Notes: a model not told the origin generated them from the letters alone. Counted from the first letter of the stretch, positions 25,806 through 34,402 are shown. The stretch is DNA of 64,000 bases from an uncultured Sutterella sp. (GCA_900544255.1 UQUM01000004.1:1-64000); one strand, 5' to 3'. Made by a program: numbers and translations.

Positions 25806-27740
25806 TTAAAACACCACTTCCCCGAAATCCGTCAGGCCGTAACGCTCGTGAATGACCTCCGCGGCGTCCCTCAGTTCGTGCCCTTCAAAGTCACACACCA
25901 ACCGAATGATGTCGCGCCCGTAGTGTTCGAGTTTCTTTTCCCCGATGCCGGAAATTCCGTCCATCTGACTGTAGGCCTTGGGACGCTTTTTGGCGATTTC
26001 ATTTAAGGTCGCGTCGGTAAAGACGACGTACGGGGGTTTCCCTAATTCCGCCGCCTTTTGTTTGCGCCACTTCTTGAGTTCTTCAAAGAGCGTCATGTCG
26101 TCGTCATTTAACGCATAGAGTTCTTTTTTCGTGCGCCGCCGCATGCGGGATGCCGCCGTAAAGCGCCGGATGCTGACGGTTTCTCCTTCCTTTAAAAGTC
26201 CCTTCACGTTACCGAGCGCCAGTACGTTAAAGTGATCGGGATCTACCGTCACCATGCGCCGCGCAAGAAGCTGCCTCAAAATGCGACGCCACGTGTCTGC
26301 GTCCGTATCCGCGCCGATCCCGAAGGTGGACAACGTGTCGTGCCCTTCCCGGAGCACCTTTTCCGTTTTTTCGCCCTGCAGCACGGCGATGATGTGCTGT
26401 GCACCGAACCCGTAGCCGCTTTTTTTGATGCAGCGGTAAATGCAGCTCACCAGCTTTTTGGCGTTTTCCGTCGCGTCGATCACCTCCGGCGGTTCCACGC
26501 AGTTGTCGCAGTTGCCGCAATTTTCGGGCGCTTCTTCCCCAAAGTAATTGAGGATCATGCGCCGACGACAGTTCACGGTTTCCGCCAAAGCCAACATCGC
26601 ATCGAGTTTTCCCGAACTTCGGCGCTTATAAATTTCATCCGCGTCGCTCTGCTCGATAAAGCGGAGCTGATTCATCACGTCCTTTAACCCAAAGCACATC
26701 CACGCATCCGCAGGCAACCCGTCGCGCCCCGCACGCCCCGTTTCCTGGAAGTAGTTTTCAATGCTTTTGGGCATGTCGATATGCGCCACGAACCGTACGT
26801 CGGGTTTGTTGATCCCCATCCCGAACGCGATCGTCGCGCACATCACCAAGCTGTCGCTCGTTAGAAAGCGGTTTTGACGTTCCTGCCGCACCGCCGCGTC
26901 AAACCCCGCGTGATAACTCGTCGCGTTGATGCCGTGTGCACAGAGATAGTCTGCGGCCGCTTCCACCGTGGCGCGTGAAAACCCGTAAACAATGCCGCAT
27001 TCGCCGGGGTGTTCATTCTTGATGAAATCCACCAACAGCTGCAGCGCGCCGTCTTTGTCCTTCGGTTTTTCCACGACGCGGTAACGGATGTTCGGGCGGT
27101 CAAAACTCGCGACGAATCGCTGAGGTTCCGTCAAAAGCTTTTCGCAGATTTCTTCGCGCGTGGCGGTGTCAGCGGTCGCCGTCAAGGCAATTCTCGGCAC
27201 CTGCGGCCACTTTTCGCGCAGGACGTGCAGCGTACCGTATTCCGGCCGGAAGTCGTGCCCCCACATCGAAACGCAGTGCGCTTCGTCAATCGCAAAAAGC
27301 GAAATATCGAGCTGCTCCAAAAACTGCAGCATCGAAGGCATCACGAGCCGCTCGGGGGACACGTAAAGAAAATCAAGGCGCCCCGCATAGGCTTCACGCC
27401 GCACGGCGATCACTTCTTCACTCGTCAACGTGGAATTGAGGCACGCGGCATTTAATCCCAATTCCTTTAAGGACCCTACCTGGTCAGCCATCAGGGCAAT
27501 CAAGGGCGACACGACGACCGCCGTCCCCCGCCGCATGAGCGCGGGGATTTGGTAGCAGAGGCTTTTTCCACCGCCCGTGGGCATCAAAACGAGTGCGTCA
27601 CGCCCTGAGGCCACACACTCAATCACGTCTTTTTGAAAACCGCGGAACGTCTGCAGACCGAACACTTTTTCAAGGATCTGCTGCGCGGACTGACCTCTCT
27701 GAACCACTTTCTCTCCGAAACTTTTCACACGTTGTCTCAC
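25806..27740 (-). CDS. recQ: ATP-dependent DNA helicase RecQ
   Basis: 3'-5' DNA helicase of 644 residues acting in recombinational repair. Walker A PTGGGKSLCYQIPAL (about 53-67), IDEAHCVSMWGHDFRPEY with its aromatic-rich loop, motif VI QETGRAGRDGLPA, zinc-binding CGNCDNC, winged helix, and a C-terminal HRDC domain (about 560-640). All domains are intact. GTG start at 27740 without an obvious ribosome site, 6 bp after the upstream ATPase gene, whose insertion may have displaced the native promoter. Confidence 0.93.
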   Translation of the reverse strand: MRQRVKSFGEKVVQRGQSAQQILEKVFGLQTFRGFQKDVIECVASGRDALVLMPTGGGKSLCYQIPALMRRGTAVVVSPLIALMADQVGSLKELGLNAACLNSTLTSEEVIAVRREAYAGRLDFLYVSPERLVMPSMLQFLEQLDISLFAIDEAHCVSMWGHDFRPEYGTLHVLREKWPQVPRIALTATADTATREEICEKLLTEPQRFVASFDRPNIRYRVVEKPKDKDGALQLLVDFIKNEHPGECGIVYGFSRATVEAAADYLCAHGINATSYHAGFDAAVRQERQNRFLTSDSLVMCATIAFGMGINKPDVRFVAHIDMPKSIENYFQETGRAGRDGLPADAWMCFGLKDVMNQLRFIEQSDADEIYKRRSSGKLDAMLALAETVNCRRRMILNYFGEEAPENCGNCDNCVEPPEVIDATENAKKLVSCIYRCIKKSGYGFGAQHIIAVLQGEKTEKVLREGHDTLSTFGIGADTDADTWRRILRQLLARRMVTVDPDHFNVLALGNVKGLLKEGETVSIRRFTAASRMRRRTKKELYALNDDDMTLFEELKKWRKQKAAELGKPPYVVFTDATLNEIAKKRPKAYSQMDGISGIGEKKLEHYGRDIIRLVCDFEGHELRDAAEVIHERYGLTDFGEVVF

Positions 27741-27746
27741 AAAAAA

Positions 27747-29000
27747 TTACTGCCAGAGACACGCCATGGGCAAAGCAAATTCATCATCCGAATAGCGGCA
27801 TACCTGATATCCCGTATAAAGCACAATAGTTTTCATGTGCCGCCCTTTGCCAAACTGTTCCCGAAACCAACGCAGATTTTTAAAGTAATCTGACTTGATG
27901 CCTTCGCTCGCCTTAACTTCAAAACAGATCATGTCACCCTTGCGATTTTCAAGAATGAAATCAATCTCTTTCCCTTGCCGATTACGAAAATGAAAAAGCG
28001 ACCATTCCCTACCCAAATCCGTCAGTGGAACCAACTGCTGATAAACCCAAGTCTCAATCAGATTCCCCACAAGATCGCTCTTTGCTTTATCTTCCGGCAA
28101 CGTCAACGCATCCGTTTCTTCCACTCCCACCAGATGACTCATGAGCCCTGTATCGCAAAACATCAGTTTTGAATCTGCGCCGATTTGTTCCGCTACCCGT
28201 GGCTGCCACAAGGGGAGTCTTTCAATGAGAAACATTGTCTGTAAGGCAGCAAGATACTCATACATCGTCTTACGGGTCACCTCCATGACAGAAGCCGCCT
28301 GAGACAGGTTGATCGACCGACTGGAATTAGCCGCACATAATTTCAATAAAGCAAGCAATGACTCCGGCTTTCTGAAGTCGCCGATTGCCATAAGGTCTTT
28401 CTTAGCGATGGCATCAACGTAAGCATCAAACCAATAATTACGCTGTCTTGCCGAATACGGAAGCACCTGAGGGAAGCCTCCGCGAATGGCCTTTTGAAGG
28501 ATGACACCCTTATTGCAGTCATCGTAGGAAACATCCTCAAAGTCTCCGGTACGAAGCCGTTCAAAAAACAGCGGCAAACGCCTTTGAATTTCGCCCTCAG
28601 TCATGGGCCTCAGCCGAACTTCCCCCAAACGCCCTGCCATCGACTCGTGAACCGATGGCAACGTCCGGTAATCAGAAGACCCTGACAACAAGTATTGCCT
28701 CACTGCCGGCGAATCATCCACCAATGCCTTGATCTCAGAAAAAAGCGCCGGTACTTTCTGAACTTCATCAATTCCCAGGCAACTTTTTTTCCGATACTTC
28801 ATGAGAAAGGCTCCCGGCGCTTCTTCCGCTGACGTATGCGCGGTTTCCGAATCCAATGACACGTAAGCGGAATCCTCCGGCAGTGACACTTTTAAAAGCG
28901 TGGTCTTTCCGCATTGTCGAACACCGGTGAAGATGATGGCCTTGAAAATCGTCTCCGCCAGCTGATATTCCGTTTCGGCCCAGCGCTTGATATACGCCAT
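27747..29000 (-). CDS. AAA ATPase with C-terminal DUF4143 domain
   Basis: 417 residues. N-terminal AAA_14 ATPase: Walker A GVRQCGKTT (about 26-34), Walker B LGIDEVQK, sensor YLLSGSSDYRTL, GRLGEVRLRPMT. The C-terminal part has the DUF4143 winged-helix and a PD-(D/E)XK-like end (GKEIDFILEN, ICFEVKAS). Such proteins are widespread in bacteria and archaea with no settled function. The ATG at 29000 has an excellent GGAGG site. Codon use is more AT-rich than recQ, pointing to acquisition. A four-unit 23-bp tandem array sits directly upstream. Confidence 0.85.
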   Translation of the reverse strand: MAYIKRWAETEYQLAETIFKAIIFTGVRQCGKTTLLKVSLPEDSAYVSLDSETAHTSAEEAPGAFLMKYRKKSCLGIDEVQKVPALFSEIKALVDDSPAVRQYLLSGSSDYRTLPSVHESMAGRLGEVRLRPMTEGEIQRRLPLFFERLRTGDFEDVSYDDCNKGVILQKAIRGGFPQVLPYSARQRNYWFDAYVDAIAKKDLMAIGDFRKPESLLALLKLCAANSSRSINLSQAASVMEVTRKTMYEYLAALQTMFLIERLPLWQPRVAEQIGADSKLMFCDTGLMSHLVGVEETDALTLPEDKAKSDLVGNLIETWVYQQLVPLTDLGREWSLFHFRNRQGKEIDFILENRKGDMICFEVKASEGIKSDYFKNLRWFREQFGKGRHMKTIVLYTGYQVCRYSDDEFALPMACLWQ

Positions 29001-29020
29001 AGATGTTCCTCCGCCATGGT

Positions 29021-29112
29021 GCAAATTGTTTATCAGAGTGTCTGCAAATTGTATACTTTGTTATCAGCATTTTGTTTATTAGCGATATAGCAAAGTGTTT
29101 ATTACCTAGTTA
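29021..29112. repeat. iteron-like tandem array, four 23-bp units
   Basis: Units start at 29021, 29044, 29067 and 29090, exactly 23 bp apart. Each begins with a version of GCAAAYTGTTTATYA followed by 8 variable bases; the second unit departs from the consensus after GCAAATTGT. It lies 21 bp before the ATPase start codon, on the promoter side. Confidence 0.75.
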
Positions 29113-29200
29113 TATAATATTATAAATATCGTTAAATACATTAATATAAACATCGTATTACACAATAATATATCATCATGTACATTACCCTTTCACTCTG
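29113..29200. other. very AT-rich segment beside the tandem array
   Basis: About 90 bp dominated by A and T, including another imperfect direct repeat: TATAAATATCGTTA (29121) and TATAAACATCGTATTA (29145). It probably contains the promoter of the ATPase gene. Iterons next to an AT-rich stretch also resemble a replication origin, but no Rep gene is present. Confidence 0.5.
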
Positions 29201-29277
29201 CCACCAAGATCAACATCTTTTCCACAGCAACGCCGCTCGTGAAAATCCCCCATCTCTCCTTCACGTTTTCCCTCGAA

Positions 29278-29293
29278 TGTGACATTTGTCACA
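29278..29293. promoter_or_regulatory. perfect CRP-type palindrome
   Basis: TGTGACATTTGTCACA: TGTGA-N6-TCACA with perfect 7-bp arms, about 90 bp before the Tat flavoprotein start. It fits CRP-family binding and may be the target of the Crp-family regulator encoded behind the flavoprotein gene. Confidence 0.65.
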
Positions 29294-29381
29294 GCACCGA
29301 TGTTTTCCCTCTCCTACACTCAATCCAACCTTTAAGAAGCGTGCGTCGTGCCCGCTTCGAATCGAAAAAGGAGAGAGAACC

Positions 29382-30953
29382 ATGCAACTTAATCGTCGTC
29401 AGTTTCTGGGTTCTGCCGCTGCTGCGGCCGCAGTGAGTGCCGTGCCATCCGCGATGGCTGCGGTGAAAAATGAAAAGACCGACATCGTCATTGTGGGCGG
29501 CGGTCTCGCAGGGCTCGCAGCCGCCAACGCCCTCGTCAAAAAAGGCGTCAAACCCATCGTTCTCGAAAAGCTGCCGTTCTTGGGCGGCGCCGGGCTCTTC
29601 CCTGAAGGCTCTCTGGGCGTCAACACCCGCTACCAGAAAGAACACGGCATTAAAACGACCGTTCAGCAGGTGCTGGACGCGGGGCTGCAGTACCATCATT
29701 TCCGCGCCGATCCCGCCGTGCTGCGCGTACTGATCGAAGGCTCCAAAGACACAATTGATGAAATCGCCGACATGGGCATTCAGTTCCGCGGCATCCGCAC
29801 GATGTACGGCCCGGAAGAATCCCTCATGACGTGGCACCTTTTTAAGGGCGGCGCTGCGGCCGTGATTGAAAAGTTCATCAAGAACATTGAAGCACGCAAA
29901 GGCACCATCCTCACGGAAACGACGGCCAAGCGCCTCATCGTCGAAAACGGCAAAGTAGCCGGGGTTGAAGCGACGGACGCCGCCGGGAACGTGCACATCA
30001 TTCGCGCCAAGAAAGTCATCATCGCCACGGGCGGCTTTGCGGCGAACAAGGAAATGCTGGCGCAGTACGTCTTTGATTCGTCCGCCCTCGGCATGGTCGA
30101 ACCCATTTGGTTGCGCGGCCCGGTAAACGACGGCCGCACGGGCGACGGCATCAATATGGCCCGTTTGGTGGGTGCGGGTGTAGCCGGTATGCACGCCGTC
30201 GCAGGTAACGCCCCGTACCTTCCCGACAATCCTCCGATCAACCAGTTCTCCGGCCCGGACGAACTAAAGCAGGGACGCTGCGCCCTGGCTCAGCCGTGGC
30301 TTTGGGTTGATCACACCGGACGCCGCTTCTTCAACGAATCCCGCGGCTCGGTATTCGTCGATGTCTACAACGCCATGACGAGTGCAGGCGGCGTTTCCTA
30401 CACGATCTTCGACCAGGAAAAGATGGATCGGATGATCAACCAAGGCGCCGTGTTGCCCTTTAACGCCATCGTGTTGGCCGGCGTACCGCTTAAGTCGCTG
30501 CCGAAGACCTGGGAAATCGGTATGCAGCGCGGCTGGGCCTTTAAGGCCGATTCCATCAAGGAACTCGCGCAGCAGATCGGCGTACCGCCGGAGAACCTCC
30601 TTGACACAATGAAGAAGGTGAACAGCTACGCTGAAAAAGGCGTCGATCCGGAATTCGGCCGCAAGAAGGAACACCTTGAGAAATTCAACCTCAAGAAGGG
30701 CCCGTACTACGCTCTCAAAGCCATCCGCGCCTTCTTCCTCACCCTGGGCGGCGTGACGGTGACGCCGCAGTTTGAAGCGAAGACGCCGCAGGGCGACGTG
30801 ATCCCGAACCTTTACGTGGTGGGTCAGGATATCGGCGGTCTGTACGACTCTTCCTACGACCTCCGGTGCGAAGGTTCCGCCTCGAGCTTTGCCATGACGT
30901 CCGGTCGTCTCGCGGCGTTGAATGCCGCCAAAGCGATTGAAAAGGGCAAGTAG
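29382..30953 (+). CDS. Tat-exported FAD-dependent oxidoreductase (flavocytochrome-c-like)
   Basis: Periplasmic flavoprotein of 523 residues: Tat signal NRRQFLGSAAAAAAVSA, FAD-binding IVIVGGGLAGLAAANAL, and the fumarate-reductase-like fold through the end. Unlike the enzyme at 7.9 kb it lacks the FMN-binding domain, and the fumarate motifs are changed: HTMGG is LTLGG and the HGxNRLGG segment is SSYDLRCEGS. It should therefore reduce or oxidise something other than fumarate. The ATG at 29382 with AAGGAGAGAG was chosen over an upstream start. A terminator and a Crp-family regulator gene follow. Confidence 0.85.
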   Translation: MQLNRRQFLGSAAAAAAVSAVPSAMAAVKNEKTDIVIVGGGLAGLAAANALVKKGVKPIVLEKLPFLGGAGLFPEGSLGVNTRYQKEHGIKTTVQQVLDAGLQYHHFRADPAVLRVLIEGSKDTIDEIADMGIQFRGIRTMYGPEESLMTWHLFKGGAAAVIEKFIKNIEARKGTILTETTAKRLIVENGKVAGVEATDAAGNVHIIRAKKVIIATGGFAANKEMLAQYVFDSSALGMVEPIWLRGPVNDGRTGDGINMARLVGAGVAGMHAVAGNAPYLPDNPPINQFSGPDELKQGRCALAQPWLWVDHTGRRFFNESRGSVFVDVYNAMTSAGGVSYTIFDQEKMDRMINQGAVLPFNAIVLAGVPLKSLPKTWEIGMQRGWAFKADSIKELAQQIGVPPENLLDTMKKVNSYAEKGVDPEFGRKKEHLEKFNLKKGPYYALKAIRAFFLTLGGVTVTPQFEAKTPQGDVIPNLYVVGQDIGGLYDSSYDLRCEGSASSFAMTSGRLAALNAAKAIEKGK

Positions 30954-30981
30954 TCCCTTGACGTAACCCTCCTCTCTTTCT

Positions 30982-31014
30982 GCCCTCGGTCTTTTTGGGA
31001 TCGAGGGCTTTTTT
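30982..31014 (+). terminator. intrinsic terminator of the Tat flavoprotein gene
   Basis: GCCCTCG (30982-30988) / CGAGGGC (31002-31008), extended by three further pairs, followed by TTTTTT. Confidence 0.85.
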
Positions 31015-31052
31015 ATAATCGGCGCCGCTCATAAAACAGGAGACAAAACATC

Positions 31053-31760
31053 ATGGTGTCGGCATCGGAGGCAACTGAGTTGGGAAGCATCGATTTCTAT
31101 TCGGATTCTCCGTGGCTCATCCGCGGCAACATGCCTTGGCTGCAGCCGCTTTTTGCCTCATCCGACTCCGTCACGCTCAAAGCCGGAACGGAAACGCTCC
31201 TCGGCGCCGAACGTTCCGTCTTTCTGATCGAACAAGGCCTCATCGCCACCTTTGCCGTCTGTGAATCGCTCCCTGAGCGTATGACAGCGCTTTTCGGCGT
31301 GGGAGCCGTCTTAGGCGGCTTTATGGCGGTACTTCATCCCGGAAAGACCAAACCACTCACCGCCAGGGTGCTTACGGATACCGTACTGCGACCGCTTTCA
31401 GCCGACACGTTCCTCGCTTTTCTTGCTGACGACCTCACGATTAAAAACCGCACCATCTCCGCCCTTTTAGCGCAGCACGAGTGTGCAATGGAGGGACTCC
31501 TTTTGAACAGTCTCCTTCCCGTACCGCTTCGCACGGCACGGCTCATCGAAACACTCTATCGCGCGGCGGGTCAAAACCTCGATGACGAACTGACGGAATT
31601 GCCTTATCCCGTCACCGTCTCGGAACTTGCTGCCATGGCGCACGCCGCACGCGCCGTCGTAAGCCGTACGCTGTCAAGTTGGATTGCCGTCGGTGCCTGC
31701 CGAAAAACGGGACGGCATCTTTGGTTTACTCGGAGCATTTTCGGCAGCGGTCTTGCCTAA
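31053..31760 (+). CDS. Crp/Fnr-family transcriptional regulator
   Basis: 235 residues: a beta-roll sensor domain (about 35-125), a dimerisation helix and a C-terminal winged helix (VTVSELAAMAHAARAVVSRT). There is no N-terminal cysteine cluster, so it is not an oxygen-sensing FNR, and the cAMP phosphate-binding signature is not evident. The ligand is unknown. GGAG site before the ATG. Its 3' end overlaps an opposite-strand small ORF by 87 bp. The CRP-type palindrome upstream of the neighbouring flavoprotein gene suggests local regulation. Confidence 0.8.
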   Translation: MVSASEATELGSIDFYSDSPWLIRGNMPWLQPLFASSDSVTLKAGTETLLGAERSVFLIEQGLIATFAVCESLPERMTALFGVGAVLGGFMAVLHPGKTKPLTARVLTDTVLRPLSADTFLAFLADDLTIKNRTISALLAQHECAMEGLLLNSLLPVPLRTARLIETLYRAAGQNLDDELTELPYPVTVSELAAMAHAARAVVSRTLSSWIAVGACRKTGRHLWFTRSIFGSGLA

Positions 31761-31910
31761 CGAACACGCCCACACGAGACTCGCTTCGATCAGAGAGTCC
31801 AGTTGGTCTTCCTTCAAACCCTGCTTCACAACTTCTTTACGCGCCTCGTCCGCTACCTGATCCAAAACGCGCCACGCTACTGCTTCAGTGAGATCACCCT
31901 CTGCTGTCAT
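31674..31910 (-). CDS. small acidic protein of unknown function
   Basis: 78-residue ORF starting MTAEGDLTEAVAWRVL with GGAGG nine bases upstream. It is rich in Glu/Asp/Ala and predicted helical, with no family recognised. The start overlaps the stop of an upstream minus-strand frame as ATGA, the pattern of a coupled operon. It overlaps the 3' end of the Crp-family gene on the other strand by 87 bp, which is unusual. It may be the surviving second gene of a decayed operon. Confidence 0.4.
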   Translation of the reverse strand: MTAEGDLTEAVAWRVLDQVADEARKEVVKQGLKEDQLDSLIEASLVWACSLGKTAAENAPSKPKMPSRFSAGTDGNPT

Positions 31911-32114
31911 TGGAAACCGCCTCCGATCACCGGCCACACCGTCGCCTCATCTCCGCCTGTCACAGCACAGTCTTTACGGCAGAACGCGATTCCAATTGAT
32001 CCATCGGCGACCTCTTAAAAAGAAAACATCTTCTGCATCAATTGGTTCAGGCTCCGTCTTCGTGCCTTTGCCGCAATCGGTTTCAGTATACCAACCCACG
32101 GCTCTACGGCATTC
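31907..32114 (-). pseudogene. frameshifted remnant of a minus-strand gene
   Basis: Two overlapping frames read like one protein end: first frame from 32114 (GWYTETDCGKGTKTEPEPID then AEDVFFL) and, one base shifted, a frame DGSIGIAFCRKDCAVTGG through PVIGGGFQ that stops in ATGA at the start of the 78-residue ORF. A one-base change near 32010-32035 restores a single frame of about 65 residues. Upstream it is open only to a stop at 32115-32117, so the 5' part is gone. Family unknown. Confidence 0.35.
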
Positions 32115-32179
32115 TCAATTCGCTGTTTTCTCACGCCTTTTTACCCCGACGAAAATTTTTTCAAAAAAATTCGCTCCGA

Positions 32180-33760
32180 ATGTTGCGAAAACCCGGGATT
32201 TCCAAAAGTGAGGTCATACAATCCGCGGGACTTCAGCTTGAAAAGGAAAACGCGGCACGGCCGCGAACAACTATGCCCCCTCAAACCAAAATGCCGCGTC
32301 TTCTCATTTACTGCGAAGGTGAAACCGAAAAGCAGTATCTCACGACAATCGTCAACGCCCTGCAGATTCAAAACCATGTCGCCATCCGGAACACCGCCGC
32401 CTGCGATCCGATGTCGCTTCTTGAGGCCGCTTACAAAGAGTTCCAATGGTCTCAAGTCGCTGACAAAGCGTCTCCCTTCACGGAATATTGGCTCGTCTTT
32501 GACCGTGACCATCATCAGACGTATGACGCCATTTTTCAAATGGCCGAAAACATGTCGTCCTCGCCGCATCTTTGTTGGACGAATCCCTGCATCGAATTCT
32601 GGTTCTGGCTGCACTACACCGACAACACGGCCAAACTTCAGTTCGACGATCGTATCGAAGTCTTCCACGAAGAAAAACAGCAGGACTTGGGAAACGGCAT
32701 TCTCGAAATCACGACCGTACGACACCTGCAGCAGACCGTCAAACCGGAAACCATGCTGTCAATTCTGAAAACGCTTTGCCCCAAATACAGCAAAGCCCGT
32801 TGTCCGGCAGATCTTGTGTCTCGATCCCGCGTTGCCTGCGAACGCCTTCAAAAAGTTGCCCAATCCAGTAACCCGCTGGCGATGGGCTCTGCCATGCCGC
32901 TGTTGCTGCAACGGCTCACCGAATTGAGCGACACTCTGCATACGAAAAAGGAAGCACCGTCCCCGACAACTTCCGTCGCCCCCACCATCCCTTCCGCTCC
33001 CGAACCTGAAAATCCCTGGCAACCCTTGATGGAGCCGTTGCGGCAATGCCTGGCCGATTGGCCGCACATCACGCTGCACAATGGCACGCTTACGGCCCCG
33101 GAAGCAACTTTCACCCATTTTGAAACGTTTCTGACAACCGCAGCCGCTTCAAAAATCGACCGCAAAATCCGTGCTCGCGGTCGATCAGGACTCAACTGCC
33201 TCAAAAACCTGATCAAACTCGTCGAGCCCGGCTGCAAAGCGACCAAGAAAGTCACCAAAATTACCGGGAAACTGACGGTCTTGGGGCAACTTCTGACTTC
33301 CTTCGCGAAGTTAATGGGGCTTGACGAAGAAATCGCGCTCTTAGATTTCGACAAATCCGACCTTGCTTTCACGAAACAGTCCTCTGCTGCCGCAGCACCA
33401 CAGCCTGCCGTCAAAACAACGAAACCTGAAACCCCGGCTGTTGAAGGGCCTTTCTCTGACGAAGCACCGGATCCGCAGACCCTGCTGACGGAAAAACTCC
33501 AATCATTGAAGTCACTGCGGGGCCGACTCAAGACGGTTCTTGACTGCCTCTCCGTATCGGATCAGGGAACGCCGCAGGAACTGCTGCCGGGCGTGTGCGA
33601 AAAAGCGGCCATGCTGACGACCGAAGCCACCGTTTTGGTTAACGCCGTCAACGCCCTGTTGTCGGACGACTCCGAAGCCGTACCTCACACCATGTCGGAC
33701 GATGTTTGGCAAGCGATGATTGACGACTACAACGCGTACTTGGAATACGGCCGCGATTGA
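32180..33760 (+). CDS. RloB-like protein with long C-terminal extension
   Basis: About 526 residues. The N-terminal part matches the RloB family: LLIYCEGETEKQYLT, WLVFDRDHHQTYDAIFQMA and CWTNPCIEFWFWLHY, a Toprim-like acidic core. The C-terminal 300 residues are Pro/Ala/Thr-rich with helical stretches and are not typical of RloB, which is usually about 200 residues. RloB is found with the ATPase RloA in restriction and defence islands, but no rloA is here. Start uncertain: ATG at 32180 or 32273, both without good ribosome sites. Surrounded by gene remnants. Confidence 0.65.
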   Translation: MLRKPGISKSEVIQSAGLQLEKENAARPRTTMPPQTKMPRLLIYCEGETEKQYLTTIVNALQIQNHVAIRNTAACDPMSLLEAAYKEFQWSQVADKASPFTEYWLVFDRDHHQTYDAIFQMAENMSSSPHLCWTNPCIEFWFWLHYTDNTAKLQFDDRIEVFHEEKQQDLGNGILEITTVRHLQQTVKPETMLSILKTLCPKYSKARCPADLVSRSRVACERLQKVAQSSNPLAMGSAMPLLLQRLTELSDTLHTKKEAPSPTTSVAPTIPSAPEPENPWQPLMEPLRQCLADWPHITLHNGTLTAPEATFTHFETFLTTAAASKIDRKIRARGRSGLNCLKNLIKLVEPGCKATKKVTKITGKLTVLGQLLTSFAKLMGLDEEIALLDFDKSDLAFTKQSSAAAAPQPAVKTTKPETPAVEGPFSDEAPDPQTLLTEKLQSLKSLRGRLKTVLDCLSVSDQGTPQELLPGVCEKAAMLTTEATVLVNAVNALLSDDSEAVPHTMSDDVWQAMIDDYNAYLEYGRD

Positions 33761-33772
33761 GCTTTTCCCTAA

Positions 33773-34297
33773 TGTCTGCCGTCGTTTTCGTCTGCCGAAT
33801 CCGCTGAAAATTCGCGACGGAATTTTTTCAGGCCGGACGGAACCATCTCTGGAGGAGCCCCGGATCCGGAGATCAACAAGATCTGCATTGAGGAGATCTG
33901 CCTTACACAAGATCCGGAAAAGCACCCCGATTGGATGAAAGCGCTGTCCGCACTTTTCAACGCAGACACGACTTCCGACGAGCATCGTAAAGCGCCTGAA
34001 GAAAACAGCATAAATTAACGAATAAGAAAAAATGAGTTTATGAAAACATCCTCCTATGGCAAATACATCCACTCTCAGATCCGTAAAGAGGTAAAGGCCG
34101 AAATGAAGGCCGAAGTGAAAGCGAAAATGAAAGCGAAAATGGCCGAAAAGGACAAAGTCACTACCGAATGCATGCTGTCCCGTGGATATTCTCTGGATGA
34201 CATCCAGGCAATTACCGACCTGCCGATGTCCGTCATTGAACAAATCCAAAAGGATCTATCCAAGGCATCACCCCTCGACCATTCTTCTTTGACTTGA
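33773..34297 (+). pseudogene. remnant resembling the C-terminal part of an Rpn/PD-(D/E)XK nuclease family protein
   Basis: Frame 33773-34019 reads FFRPDGTISGGAPDPEINKI and then HPDWMKALSALFN before a stop; it has no start codon at its head. A second frame, 34040-34297, encodes an 85-residue Lys/Glu/Met-rich coiled stretch followed by MLSRGYSLDDIQAITDLPMS, the tail typical of Rpn-type (recombination-promoting nuclease, transposase_31) proteins. The catalytic N terminus is absent. The second piece could still be translated as a small protein. Family call is from the tail motif only. Confidence 0.45.
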
Positions 34298-34351
34298 CGG
34301 TACAACCGCCGTCTCGGTATGGCGCTTCGTTCTCCACGGCCATCGGTCACA

Positions 34352-34402
34352 TAAAAAAAATCCCCCTCGGCCGAACCGTGTTTCCCCACACGGCCGAAGG
34401 GG
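34352..34402 (-). terminator. strong terminator of the truncated transporter gene
   Basis: Long hairpin between 34363 and 34402 (CCCCTTCGGCCGTGT on the minus strand paired with ACACGGTTCGGCCGAGGGG), followed on the minus strand by ATTTTTTTT. Confidence 0.85.

Noticed and set aside
29021..29200. CRISPR array
   Set aside because: The 23-bp units are contiguous with no unique spacers of constant length, and no cas genes are present.
32010..32040. Possible programmed frameshift at CTTTTTA in the decayed minus-strand gene
   Set aside because: The heptamer does not fit X XXY YYZ in the zero frame, and the needed shift is +1, not -1; simple gene decay is more likely.
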